Below, piece after piece: positions 1 through 7,743 of a stretch of 29,555 bases of DNA. Under the pieces are notes generated by a model. That model ran no database searches, was not told the DNA's origin, and saw only the letters and a list, made by a program, of their open reading frames with translations. The DNA is from Sphingomonas sp. (GTDB taxonomy: Bacteria > Pseudomonadota > Alphaproteobacteria > Sphingomonadales > Sphingomonadaceae). The position numbers and the translations under genes are program-made. The stretch is from positions 1-29,555 of the forward strand of contig JASLBO010000036.1 in assembly GCA_030146605.1 (NCBI GenBank). Reading direction: 5' to 3'. Each line of letters opens with the position of its first letter. Within the stretch, counting starts at the first letter, position 1.

Positions 1-134
1 CCCGAGGGCTGATACTCGCTGACCAGCCTGAACGCCCGGCCGCCCTCGAGCTTGTCGGGGCGATTGGGGCGATGGGGGACGAAGGACTGGCCGGTATCGG
101 GCTCGTCGAGCGAAGTGCGAATCTGAATAGGCAT
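1..134 (-). CDS. uvrB: UvrABC system protein B, N-terminal fragment (runs off left edge)
   Basis: An ATG at 132–134 on the minus strand opens a frame that stays open to the window edge (44 codons). The peptide begins MPIQIRTSLDEPDTGQSF and continues through FVPHRPNRPDKLEGGRAF to LVSEYQPSG. The F-x-L-V-S-E-Y-x-P-x-G stretch is the conserved start of UvrB just before its ATP-binding domain, and the roughly 30-residue leader before it is the type I associate with alphaproteobacterial UvrB. UvrB is the damage-verifying helicase-like subunit of nucleotide excision repair. The Walker A motif lies outside the window, so the call rests on the N-terminus only. The upstream gap of 80 bases (135–214) would hold its promoter. 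Confidence 0.8.
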   Translation of the reverse strand, partial: MPIQIRTSLDEPDTGQSFVPHRPNRPDKLEGGRAFRLVSEYQPS

Positions 135-214
135 CCGGACGAATATGGGACCTTTGCGCCGCGGCGCAATTGCCATGGCGGGTGCCGGATCGGCTCCCGC
201 CCGGGGCGCGCAGT

Positions 215-1063
215 TCAGGACCGGTCGCGATGGGGAGCCGGCCGGCTTTCGGGTCGATCATCGAGCCGGAAATGAAAGAGGCGACTGGGGCCATCTTCCG
301 GGATGACGTATAGATCGCGGCCCTCGATCGCCATTCCCTCGCCCGTATAGGGCCCGCCGCGGCCGAAAGGCCTGACCGGCCCGATCGCTCCGGCGCGCAA
401 CGTCCGTGTGAGCTTCATCGACGGCCAGTCGATCCAGTCGACGGCCCCGCTCCACAAGGTCAGAGATCCGCCCGCCACGAGCTGGCCGTCGACGAACTTC
501 ATGTCCTGGTGGCGCGTGGAGGAAGGGTTCGGCACGGTCCGTACCCGGGCATCGTTGCCCAGATCGAATATGTAGAGCAATTCGCTGTCCCAATTGCCCG
601 CCACGAGGTTGCGCCCGGATACCGCCACACACCCGAGATGGTCCGCCACCTCGATCTTCCGGCGTATCGCGAGGCTGTCCGCATCGAGCTCGACGAGAAT
701 TGCGGAGCTCTTCGGCTTCAACTCCGCAACCGGGACCCAGATCGAGCGGCCGGAGATCGATATCCCGCCCGGGTGATATCTTGCCCCGTCCGTCAGTTCC
801 AGGCGCCGCAGGAGCTTTCCGGTGCGCCGATCGAACTCATGGATATAGCCCTTGCGGTTTTCCTGATCGACCGAGGTGACCCAGATGCGCCGGCGGTCGA
901 GTTCGAGGCCCTGAACATGGAACAGTTCCCCCTCGAGCTGGAGAGCACCCAGCAGCCGCGCCTGCTCGATCCCGTCCCTGAACTCGTCCGGAGCGGCCAC
1001 CGCCAGGCTCGACAACACCAGAAAGAGCGCGGTCAAACTGGATCGCACGGTTTTGCGGATCAT
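215..1063 (-). CDS. Secreted DUF6454-like (beta-propeller-like) protein
   Basis: A 282-residue protein with a clear N-terminal signal peptide: basic MIRKTVR, a hydrophobic stretch to about residue 22, then AVAA|PDEF. The body is made of repeated short beta-strand units containing W, D and G, such as HVQGLELDRRRIWVTSVDQ, GGISISGRSIWVP and GEGMAIEGRDLYVIPEDG. They resemble blades of a propeller and match my recollection of the DUF6454 family. No catalytic motif is recognised and no function can be assigned. The ATG at 1063 directly precedes a good signal peptide and has a GGGGGC-type ribosome binding site a few bases upstream. It lies downstream of agaK on the same strand with a 119-base gap, and no AgaR-like operator was seen in front of it. 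It may be unrelated to the sugar locus. Confidence 0.6.
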   Translation of the reverse strand: MIRKTVRSSLTALFLVLSSLAVAAPDEFRDGIEQARLLGALQLEGELFHVQGLELDRRRIWVTSVDQENRKGYIHEFDRRTGKLLRRLELTDGARYHPGGISISGRSIWVPVAELKPKSSAILVELDADSLAIRRKIEVADHLGCVAVSGRNLVAGNWDSELLYIFDLGNDARVRTVPNPSSTRHQDMKFVDGQLVAGGSLTLWSGAVDWIDWPSMKLTRTLRAGAIGPVRPFGRGGPYTGEGMAIEGRDLYVIPEDGPSRLFHFRLDDRPESRPAPHRDRS

Positions 1064-1182
1064 CTGGCTTGCCCCCGAGCCTGCGTATCCGGGCTCTATG
1101 GCAAAGCCGTGTGTCAGAAAAACTGCACTGTCTCCGGATCGGCCCGCTCAGGCTGCCCGGGGCCTCAAGACCATCCTCGCGA

Positions 1183-2118
1183 TTACCGGACCATCCGCCG
1201 CTTCTGCGCGTACAGCGCGGCGCCGTATGCGGGCGAGTGGCGGGGCTCGACGCTCACGAAACCGCCGGCACGGTCGAGCAGCGCGATAAACGTGTCGCGT
1301 ATGATCGGCTGCCGCAGCAGCACCCCGCCCGACCAGGAAATCGGCGCCGCCGCATCGTCGGGAAAGCCGAGCCGTGTCCGTAGCGCAGACGCCAGCGCGA
1401 ACAGCTCGCTTGCTGCCGCGGTCAGGATCGCGTGTGCCTGCGCGTCGCCGGCGGCGGCGGCGTTGGAAACGAGGTTGGCGAGACTGGCGATCTGGCCGCG
1501 GGGCATCCCGCTGCCGCCCATCACGCGCTCGCAAAGCTCGAGGTCGCTGCGCAGGGCAAGGGCTTGGGTGACATGCGCGTGGAGCGGGCCCTTGGCGGCC
1601 CGGCCGTCGCTCATCCGCGAGAACAGCGCGAGGCCCTGGGTAGCGATCCAGTGCGCCGAGCCCTCGTCGCCGAAGACCTCGCCCCATCCCCCGACGCGCG
1701 CCGTCAGGCCCCGGTGCTCGCCATAGCCGATCGAACCGGTGCCGGCGACGATGTTGATGCCGTCCTCGCAGGCGAGCGAACCCGCCCAGCCGCACACCAT
1801 GTCGTTGTCGCAGGTGTAGCGCGAATGGCCGAGCAGCCGGCCGCACGCCGCGTGCAACTCCGGATCGACAATGCCGTCTTCGCCATAAGCGGGCAGCCCG
1901 AAAAAGACCTGATCGAACTCGGCCGGCGCGATCCCCAGCAGTGCGCAGACCGCGCCGATGCCTTCGGCCAGCCGCCGCTCGACTTCGTCGACGCCGATCT
2001 CGAGATGATAGGTCGTCCCGGTCACCGCACGCGCGACGACCTCGCCCGCATCATCGATGCAGACGAACTCGGTCTTGGTGCCGCCGCCGTCGACACCAAG
2101 ATAACGGGCGCCGCTCAT
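1183..2118 (-). CDS. agaK: BadF/BadG-type sugar kinase, probable N-acetylgalactosamine kinase AgaK
   Basis: A 311-residue ASKHA-fold kinase. The first phosphate loop GVDGGGTKTEF sits at residues 8–18. The second, AGTGSIGYG, is near residues 125–133, followed by the GGWGEVFGDEGSAHW motif typical of BadF/BadG/BcrA/BcrD and N-acetylglucosamine kinases. The third glycine-rich block, SWSGGVLLRQP, is near the C-terminus. The family phosphorylates N-acetylhexosamines with ATP in the cytoplasm. GalNAc specificity is inferred from its neighbours agaS and kbaZ, since AgaK of this type was shown to be a GalNAc kinase in Shewanella. Its ATG overlaps the agaS stop by four bases (ATGA), so the two are probably translationally coupled. 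It is the last gene of the operon kbaZ-agaS-agaK. A GlcNAc kinase remains possible. Confidence 0.8.
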   Translation of the reverse strand: MSGARYLGVDGGGTKTEFVCIDDAGEVVARAVTGTTYHLEIGVDEVERRLAEGIGAVCALLGIAPAEFDQVFFGLPAYGEDGIVDPELHAACGRLLGHSRYTCDNDMVCGWAGSLACEDGINIVAGTGSIGYGEHRGLTARVGGWGEVFGDEGSAHWIATQGLALFSRMSDGRAAKGPLHAHVTQALALRSDLELCERVMGGSGMPRGQIASLANLVSNAAAAGDAQAHAILTAAASELFALASALRTRLGFPDDAAAPISWSGGVLLRQPIIRDTFIALLDRAGGFVSVEPRHSPAYGAALYAQKRRMVR

Positions 2119-3257
2119 GCCCGGGCAGCGTGGATCCGCACGCCCTGGACGACGCGATTGACCGCGCCGCTCGCATTGGGGTTGTCGGGCGTGAGGCCGA
2201 GAAGCTGCGATACGCGCACGCCGAGCAGCTGGGCGGGGACGATGAAGGGGAAGAGCAGGTCGGGATCCGCAGCCTGCGCCATGCCCGGAACCGTGATGTC
2301 TGCCCCGTCCGCGGGCTGCGCCGACACGACGATCACGTCGCCGCTATGCCCGTCGCGGCGAAGCTCGTCGACGATATCGAGATCGTAGAGGCGCACCAGC
2401 GGATCATTGGCCACGAACACGACGACCAGCGTCTCGGCGTTGACGATCGTCTTGGGGCCGTGGCGGAAGCCCAGCGCGCTATCGAAGCAGGTTACGACCG
2501 CGCCGTCGCTCAATTCCATCATCTTGAGCGCCGCCTCGCGGGCGAGGCCCGTGAAAACCCCGCTGCCGAGATAGACGACGCGCTTGAACCCGCGCTGGGC
2601 CAGCCGCTCGACCACCGGCTCGGCCTGCGCCAAAGCGCCTTCGACGCCGGTGGCGATCACCGGGACGCGCGGATCGAGCGCATCGACGCCGCCGAGGATC
2701 GACAGCGCGGCGAGCATCATCGCGCTGAAGCTGGAGGTCATCGCGAAGCCGCGGTCATGCGTCGCCTCGGGAAGAATGACGACGAGGCTGTTGGTGCCCG
2801 AGCGCTGGGCGAGCGCGCCCGCCGCGTTGCAGGTGACGACGAGGTGGAAGGCCTGGGCGACATGCGCGTCGAGCAGCTCGACCGCGGCGATGCTTTCGGG
2901 GCTGCTGCCCGAGCGGCCGAACGAGACCAGCAGCGTCGGGGTGTCGCGGCGAAGGTGGTAATGCGGCGCGCTGACGATGTCGGTGGTGGCGATCGCCTCG
3001 ACCGAGCGGCCGAGCAGCTGCGACAGCCACGGCGCGAGGCATTCGCCGACAAAGGCCGAGGTGCCCGCGCCGGTGAGGACGATGCGCAGCTCGGGCCGGG
3101 CGAGCAACGGCGCGACGAACGCCTCGATCGCGGTCTGCCGGGCGCGGAGGACCTGCTGGGTGGCGCGTAGCGTATCCGGCTGCTGCTCGATTTCGCGGCG
3201 CGTCCACAGCTCGGTGCCGGAAATGTCGGCGTCCGTCGCGAGAAGAGTGTCAGGCAT
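2115..3257 (-). CDS. agaS: SIS-domain galactosamine-6-phosphate deaminase/isomerase AgaS
   Basis: A 380-residue protein with two SIS (sugar isomerase) domains, the length of E. coli AgaS. The first domain has LTGAGTSAFVGE at residues 61–72 and SFGRSGSSPESI at 112–123, the usual phosphosugar-binding Ser/Thr loops. The second SIS domain includes YLGSGVFTGLAREAALK. AgaS converts galactosamine-6-phosphate to tagatose-6-phosphate plus ammonia in the cytoplasm. The start was placed at the ATG at 3255–3257 (MPDTLLATD) because it gives the family N-terminus. It overlaps the end of kbaZ by eight bases. A longer in-frame start at 3359 would add 34 residues that duplicate kbaZ coding sequence in another frame and was discarded. 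The gene downstream is agaK, overlapping by four bases. Confidence 0.88.
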   Translation of the reverse strand: MPDTLLATDADISGTELWTRREIEQQPDTLRATQQVLRARQTAIEAFVAPLLARPELRIVLTGAGTSAFVGECLAPWLSQLLGRSVEAIATTDIVSAPHYHLRRDTPTLLVSFGRSGSSPESIAAVELLDAHVAQAFHLVVTCNAAGALAQRSGTNSLVVILPEATHDRGFAMTSSFSAMMLAALSILGGVDALDPRVPVIATGVEGALAQAEPVVERLAQRGFKRVVYLGSGVFTGLAREAALKMMELSDGAVVTCFDSALGFRHGPKTIVNAETLVVVFVANDPLVRLYDLDIVDELRRDGHSGDVIVVSAQPADGADITVPGMAQAADPDLLFPFIVPAQLLGVRVSQLLGLTPDNPNASGAVNRVVQGVRIHAARA

Positions 3258-4533
3258 GGGGATAGCAGGCTCCGTGATAGGCATCGAGCGTTGCGCAGAC
3301 ATGCGCCATGACCAGCTCGGCAGGGTCCAGAGAAAAATCGCCGGCGCGGACGGCGGCATAGGCCAGTGGCAGATACTGGCTGACCAAAGGCAGCGACGGC
3401 ATTGTCGCGCGCAGATTGTCGAACAGGCGCGCCTGCGCCGCGGCGATCGCCGTGTCGGGCCAGTAATAGCGGATGCGATCCGAGAGGCTGTACTGGAGCT
3501 GGAGAGTCAGCGCGTCGCCGGTGGCGTGATAGTATTTCTGCCAGTTCGCGGGATCGGCGCGCATGCGATCGAGCGCCACCGCGCGCAGCCCGGCCCGTCG
3601 GTCCGCCGGCACGGTCTCGGCTTCGATCGCGTCGAGCGCCCACAGCGCCTCGCGCAGCGCGAAGGTGACCCCGGGGCCGACCTTGAGGATGGCGAAATGG
3701 TCGCGGACCAGCGCGGCGAGGCCGGCGGGGGTCTGATAGTCGGTAGAATGCGCCTCGAAGACGAGGTGGTCCACGGGCTCGATCGCGCGGCTGAGTTCGG
3801 TGGCGCGTTCGGGGCGGTATTCGACGACTTTGTCGTGATCGAATTCGACGCCGGGCTGGACCACCGTCGCGATTACCCGTTCCCAGGCGTCGGCAAGGCC
3901 GAGGTCGCGGAACAGGTCGCGGTGCATGTCGACGGTGGCAATTGCGGCTTCGGGGGCGGTGACCGCGAGGCCCTCGAGATCCTCGGCGGCGCCGCCCGGG
4001 ACGGGCACTTCGGTGCCGATGACATAGACCGGGGCATCGGCGCGATCCCCGGCAAAGGCCTCCTCGGCGGCACGGCACAGCCGGGCGGCGCGCTCTCCGA
4101 TCACGCGTTCGGGAAGCGGCACCGGATCGTCGGCGCAGCTCATCGAGCAATCGAGATGGATCTTGCGGAATCCGGCGCGGACATAATCGCCGACCATGAT
4201 CTCGGCCTTGTCCATCGCCTGGCCGGCGGGCAGTGCGGTCCATGCGTTGGGGCCGAGATGGTCGCCGCCGAGCACCAGTCGCTCGATCGGGAAGCCGGTC
4301 TTGGCGGCGATCGATTCGACGAAGACGCGGAAGTCGGCGGGGACCATGCCGGTATAGCCGCCGTCCTGATTGACCTGGTTCGAGGTCGCTTCGATCAGCA
4401 CGACCGGCTGCGCGGTGCGCAGCGCGTGGCGGAAGGTCGCCTCGATCACCAGCGGATGCGCCGAGCAGACCGAGGTCACGCCAACCTGCTCGCCTGCCTT
4501 GTGACGCTCGACGATGTCTCGAATCAACTCCAC
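3250..4533 (-). CDS. kbaZ: D-tagatose-bisphosphate aldolase class II non-catalytic subunit (KbaZ/GatZ/AgaZ)
   Basis: 427 residues, essentially the length of E. coli KbaZ (about 426). The N-terminus MELIRDIVERHKAGEQVG, then SVCSAHPLVIEA, GYTGMVPADFR, LGGDHLGPNAW and IHLDCSMSCADD, are the characteristic KbaZ/GatZ blocks. In E. coli this subunit stabilises the catalytic class II aldolase KbaY/GatY, which cleaves tagatose-1,6-bisphosphate. The same family has also been annotated as tagatose-6-phosphate kinase AgaZ, so its exact role is unsettled. The start is a GTG at 4531–4533 with GGAAGGGAG just upstream. It is the first gene of kbaZ-agaS-agaK, and an AgaR-like operator lies 40–70 bases upstream. 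No KbaY/GatY partner is visible in the window. Confidence 0.88.
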   Translation of the reverse strand: MELIRDIVERHKAGEQVGVTSVCSAHPLVIEATFRHALRTAQPVVLIEATSNQVNQDGGYTGMVPADFRVFVESIAAKTGFPIERLVLGGDHLGPNAWTALPAGQAMDKAEIMVGDYVRAGFRKIHLDCSMSCADDPVPLPERVIGERAARLCRAAEEAFAGDRADAPVYVIGTEVPVPGGAAEDLEGLAVTAPEAAIATVDMHRDLFRDLGLADAWERVIATVVQPGVEFDHDKVVEYRPERATELSRAIEPVDHLVFEAHSTDYQTPAGLAALVRDHFAILKVGPGVTFALREALWALDAIEAETVPADRRAGLRAVALDRMRADPANWQKYYHATGDALTLQLQYSLSDRIRYYWPDTAIAAAQARLFDNLRATMPSLPLVSQYLPLAYAAVRAGDFSLDPAELVMAHVCATLDAYHGACYPHA

Positions 4534-4574
4534 CTCGGCTCCCTTCCGTGCCTTGGATAACGCATCAAGATGCT

Positions 4575-4604
4575 AAACGCAATAAACCGAAATATAACGA
4601 AACT
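4575..4604 (-). promoter_or_regulatory. AgaR-like operator A, upstream of kbaZ
   Basis: Read on the minus strand, this 30-base AT-rich stretch contains AGTTTCGTTATATTTCGG followed by TTTATTGCGTTT. It has TTTC/TTTN units at about 10-base steps plus the TTGCGTT element shared with the other sites here. It sits in the 69-base gap between the permease stop and the kbaZ GTG, which implies that kbaZ-agaS-agaK has its own repressible promoter. Similarity to the E. coli AgaR TTTC-repeat operator is from memory, and binding is inferred. Confidence 0.55.
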
Positions 4605-5511
4605 ATGTAATTTCTGCTTGCTGGTCGGCGCCGGCGTCGGGTTCGAGCGCGAGGAGCAGCGATGCAACCAGCGCCAACACGATGCCGAGCGTCTTGAGCG
4701 GACCGGGCACCACGCTGAGGACCGCCAGAGACAGCAAAGCCGTGGCGAGCGGAGCGCCTGCATTGGCGAGCGGGGCAACGAGGATCGCCTTGCCGTAGCG
4801 GAAGGCGAACACCAGAGTCAGCGCGCCGATCGCGTTGAGCGACTGAATGACGGTCGCGAGCCCGGGACCGTCCCAGCCCCAATTGATCGGGGCGGTGAAG
4901 TCGGTCATCGCCCAAGCGACCGGTGCCAGCAGCAGGCCGGAGATCGTCATGTAGACGAAGATGCTCTCGGCCGAGGTGACGTGGTTCGCCGCCTTCATGA
5001 AATAGGCCTGGATGCCCCAGCACAGCATCACGATCAGCGCGGGCACCAGCCAGGTCAGCGACGAGCCGCCGGCGCTTCCGGGCGCGAAATCGAAGGTCGG
5101 CAGCGCGAGCAGCGCAAGCACGATGCCGATCGCGCCGAGCCGCCCGGTGCGCTCGCGCATCACCAGCGTCGAGAGCGCGATCGTCACCACCGGCGACAGC
5201 GAGATGACCGGGAAGATCAGATAAGCGGGGCCGCGCGCGACCGCATAGAACAGCAGCATCTGGCCGCCGGCGCCGAGCAGGCCGATGGCGAGGCCATAGG
5301 CGACCGCACGCGGCGAGCGATCGAGCTTCCACCCGGCCTGGGCGAGCACGACGAGTGCCGGCGGGATCATGGTCAGCGCCCAGACGCAATAGACCAGGGT
5401 TTCGGGGAAGCCGCGCTGCGGCGAGAGCCCGGAAAACGCGCCCCAGATGCCCCACAGGACGACGGTGACGAGCGCGTAGACCAGCCAGGAGCGGCTCGAG
5501 GGAGCGGTCAT
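4603..5511 (-). CDS. DMT superfamily (EamA-type) permease, candidate sugar/amino-sugar transporter
   Basis: 302 residues made of about ten hydrophobic helices in two EamA repeats. The first starts WLVYALVTVVLWGIWGAFSG and the second starts LTWLVPALIVMLCWGIQAYF. Both carry the W-G near the first helix that marks this drug/metabolite transporter family. The protein would sit in the inner membrane. The ATG at 5509–5511 overlaps the stop of the alpha-galactosidase gene (ATGA), so the two are probably coupled. A longer in-frame start at 5826 lies inside the glycosidase gene and was rejected. No MFS, PTS or ABC sugar permease is visible in this locus, so this is the best candidate for moving the released monosaccharide into the cytoplasm. 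The substrate is inferred from context only. Confidence 0.8.
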   Translation of the reverse strand: MTAPSSRSWLVYALVTVVLWGIWGAFSGLSPQRGFPETLVYCVWALTMIPPALVVLAQAGWKLDRSPRAVAYGLAIGLLGAGGQMLLFYAVARGPAYLIFPVISLSPVVTIALSTLVMRERTGRLGAIGIVLALLALPTFDFAPGSAGGSSLTWLVPALIVMLCWGIQAYFMKAANHVTSAESIFVYMTISGLLLAPVAWAMTDFTAPINWGWDGPGLATVIQSLNAIGALTLVFAFRYGKAILVAPLANAGAPLATALLSLAVLSVVPGPLKTLGIVLALVASLLLALEPDAGADQQAEIT

Positions 5512-7598
5512 GCCGGAGTTCCGCCGACGGGAGTCGCACGGACCAGCAGGAAGCGCTGGAACGACGCGCGCAGGCTGTTGGCGCCGCGCGCCGCGGTGCC
5601 GAGCGCCGCGCCGGTGAAGCCGTCGGTCAGGGTATAGCGCCCCTCGCCGAGGCCGCGCAGTTCGATCGGGCCGTCCCACGTGTCGGCGTAGAAGGCGTAG
5701 TGGAGCGCGCCATCCTTGGCGATCGCGTGCGCCTCGGGCTTGTCGAAGCCGATGTCGTAGAGGCCGCCGAGATACTCGCCCCTGGCGAGCATGTTGGCGC
5801 GATAGAGGTCGATCCACTTGCGCCACATCGCTTCCTTGGCGGGCGTCAGCACATAGCCGCCGGGCGGAAGCTTGTCGGTGGGGTTGGGGGTGTCGGCGGG
5901 CCAGGTGAACTTGGTCGAGGGGATCGCGCCGATGCCATAGGTCGAGGCAAAGTCGTTGCGGCCGTCGCTAAGCTCGACATGGTCGCCGGCATAGGGCGCC
6001 GACGGGCCCATCAGCGCCTTGAAGGTCTTGCCCTTGGTGCGGACCTGCCACGAGGAGAGCGGATCGGACGCGGGCGTGCTGTTGGTCCCGATGAGGTTAT
6101 GGAAGGCGAAGCTGTCGCCGCACGGGCAGAGCTCCATGACCGCGTCCGGATTGCTCGCAATCGCCTCGTCGTAGAGCGCTTTCCAGAAGTCCTGGAGCTT
6201 CTCGTACGATTCCTCGGGACGGGCATGGTTGTGCGCCGGATTGTAGCAGGGCGCGACGGCATTGAGATGCTGGCCGTCGAGCTTGAGCCCCTCGAACCCC
6301 CATTCGCCGATGATCCGGCGGACGAGTTCGCGGTGGAAATCGATCGTCGGCTGATAGGCCGGGCACAGGGTGAAGGCGTCCCACCAGGTGACTTTCTGGC
6401 GCGCGCCGCTGCGATCGAGCAGCAGCATGTCGGGGCGGTCGCGCAGCAGATCGGTGCCCGGATCGACCGCGAGCGGCGCCAGCCACAGCCGCGGCCGCAT
6501 ACCGTCGGCCTTGATGCGATCGGCAAAGGCCTTGATGTCGGCGCCTCCGCGCGGGAAGCGCTTGCGATCGACATACCAGTCGCCCTCGGCGGTCTGCCAG
6601 CCGTCGTCGATCACGGCCCATTCAAAGCCGAGTTCCTTGGCCTTGGGCAGCGTGCCGTACACCTGCTCGGGGGTGAAGTTGCGCTCATAGCCCCAGGCGC
6701 ACCAGATCGGCGCATAGCTCGATTCGGGGATCTTGGGGGCCGCGACGCCGCGCTCGGCCATGATCCGGCGATAGGCGTCGAGCGGGCGGAAATAGTCGCC
6801 GATATGCGCCATTACGAAGCCGACCGGCAGGGTCAGCGTCTCGCCCGGGGCGAGCCGCACGGCCCCGTCGCCCGACATGCCGAGGCGGGTGCCGTTCGGG
6901 CCCGCGGCGATCGGCAGCGAGACAAGCCGCGGGACCGTTTCGACATGGCCGATGGCGAGCCCGACATCGCGGCGCCAGGCGACCGCGACCGGGGTGCCGC
7001 CGCCATAATCCGAGCTGTTCATTCCCATGAAGTTGCGCTGGTCGAAGCCTGGCTTGAGGCGCTGCACCCAGTCGCGGCGATCGGGGTGCGAGGCCCCCGA
7101 GAAGCTCCAAGCGCCGCCGGGCGCGGCGAGCAGCTCGTGCGTCGCGAGCTTCCAGCCGGCGACCTCGATCGGCGCCGATCCGGTGTTGCGGAAGCGCGCC
7201 TCGTAGAGCGCCAGCCCGGGATAGCGATCGAACAGGCTGATGCTCAGATCGAGCTCGACGCCGCCGCTCGCGGTAGCGCGGATGCGGTGCCGGCGGCCGG
7301 GGCCATGCGGGCCGCTGGCAGCCGCCTCGGTGTGATCGAGCAGCAGGAAGCGGTCGACCGCGCCGCGATCGGTGAGCAGCGTCGCTATGGGCGCGGCCGG
7401 CGTGATCGCGCGGCCGTCATGGAGCAGGCGCGCGCGCAGCTGCGCGTCGAGGTCGATCGCCAGAACGCCGTCGGAGATGCGGACGCCGGCGGGCGCGGCG
7501 GCCCAGGTGCGGGTGCCGAGCGCGGGCGTGGCGACGATCGCACCGCTTGCCATCAGCGACCGCAGCATCGTGCGACGAGTGACGATATTCGACGGCAT
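5508..7598 (-). CDS. GH36-type alpha-galactosidase (melibiase-like), exported with Tat-like signal
   Basis: 696 residues. The N-terminus MPSNIVTRRTMLRSLM followed by ASGAIVATPAL looks like a twin-arginine signal (T-R-R-x-M-L-R), suggesting periplasmic export. An N-terminal beta-sandwich (about 40–280) precedes a TIM barrel with IWCAWGYERNFTPEQV, VIDDGWQ (near 329) and GFEGLKLDGQHLN. D441 in KLDG is in the place of the GH36 nucleophile. The acid/base is less obvious: D495 in CPCGDSF or D512 in PASDPLSSW are candidates. A C-terminal beta domain follows. The enzyme should release terminal alpha-linked galactose, or possibly GalNAc. The start was chosen at 7598 because it gives the signal peptide and has GGGAGAG upstream; the frame opens earlier but without a better start. 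It is first in a unit with the DMT permease, and an AgaR-like site lies upstream. Confidence 0.8.
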   Translation of the reverse strand: MPSNIVTRRTMLRSLMASGAIVATPALGTRTWAAAPAGVRISDGVLAIDLDAQLRARLLHDGRAITPAAPIATLLTDRGAVDRFLLLDHTEAAASGPHGPGRRHRIRATASGGVELDLSISLFDRYPGLALYEARFRNTGSAPIEVAGWKLATHELLAAPGGAWSFSGASHPDRRDWVQRLKPGFDQRNFMGMNSSDYGGGTPVAVAWRRDVGLAIGHVETVPRLVSLPIAAGPNGTRLGMSGDGAVRLAPGETLTLPVGFVMAHIGDYFRPLDAYRRIMAERGVAAPKIPESSYAPIWCAWGYERNFTPEQVYGTLPKAKELGFEWAVIDDGWQTAEGDWYVDRKRFPRGGADIKAFADRIKADGMRPRLWLAPLAVDPGTDLLRDRPDMLLLDRSGARQKVTWWDAFTLCPAYQPTIDFHRELVRRIIGEWGFEGLKLDGQHLNAVAPCYNPAHNHARPEESYEKLQDFWKALYDEAIASNPDAVMELCPCGDSFAFHNLIGTNSTPASDPLSSWQVRTKGKTFKALMGPSAPYAGDHVELSDGRNDFASTYGIGAIPSTKFTWPADTPNPTDKLPPGGYVLTPAKEAMWRKWIDLYRANMLARGEYLGGLYDIGFDKPEAHAIAKDGALHYAFYADTWDGPIELRGLGEGRYTLTDGFTGAALGTAARGANSLRASFQRFLLVRATPVGGTPA

Positions 7599-7689
7599 CT
7601 CAAGGGCTCTCCCGCTCGGGCGCCGCCGCACCCACAAGCGACGCGCCATTGAGAAAGAGCTTGCACGAAGCAACCATGCGGCGCAAATC

Positions 7690-7704
7690 AAAACGCAACA
7701 AAAT
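7690..7704 (-). promoter_or_regulatory. AgaR-like operator B1, upstream of GH36
   Basis: On the minus strand this reads ATTTTGTTGCGTTTT, followed by GATTTGCG. It contains the TTGCGTT core also present in the sites before kbaZ and before both receptors. It lies about 90 bases upstream of the GH36 start in the 145-base divergent gap 7599–7743. Repressor binding is inferred. Confidence 0.45.
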
Positions 7705-7709
7705 CGAGC

Positions 7710-7724
7710 GTTTCGTTTCGATTT
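7710..7724 (+). promoter_or_regulatory. AgaR-like operator B2, upstream of amidohydrolase
   Basis: The sequence GTTTCGTTTCGATTT lies 20–34 bases before the amidohydrolase ATG. The tandem TTTCG units match the TTTC-repeat pattern of E. coli AgaR operators. Being so close to the start codon, a bound repressor would block promoter clearance or early elongation. It is separate from, and oppositely oriented to, the site at 7690–7704. Confidence 0.5.
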
Positions 7725-7743
7725 ACATCGATGGGAGTTGCGG

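Noticed and set aside
5700..7652. A 650-codon plus-strand frame opposite the GH36 gene
   Set aside because: No recognisable motif; it lies opposite a gene with a catalytic motif and a signal peptide.
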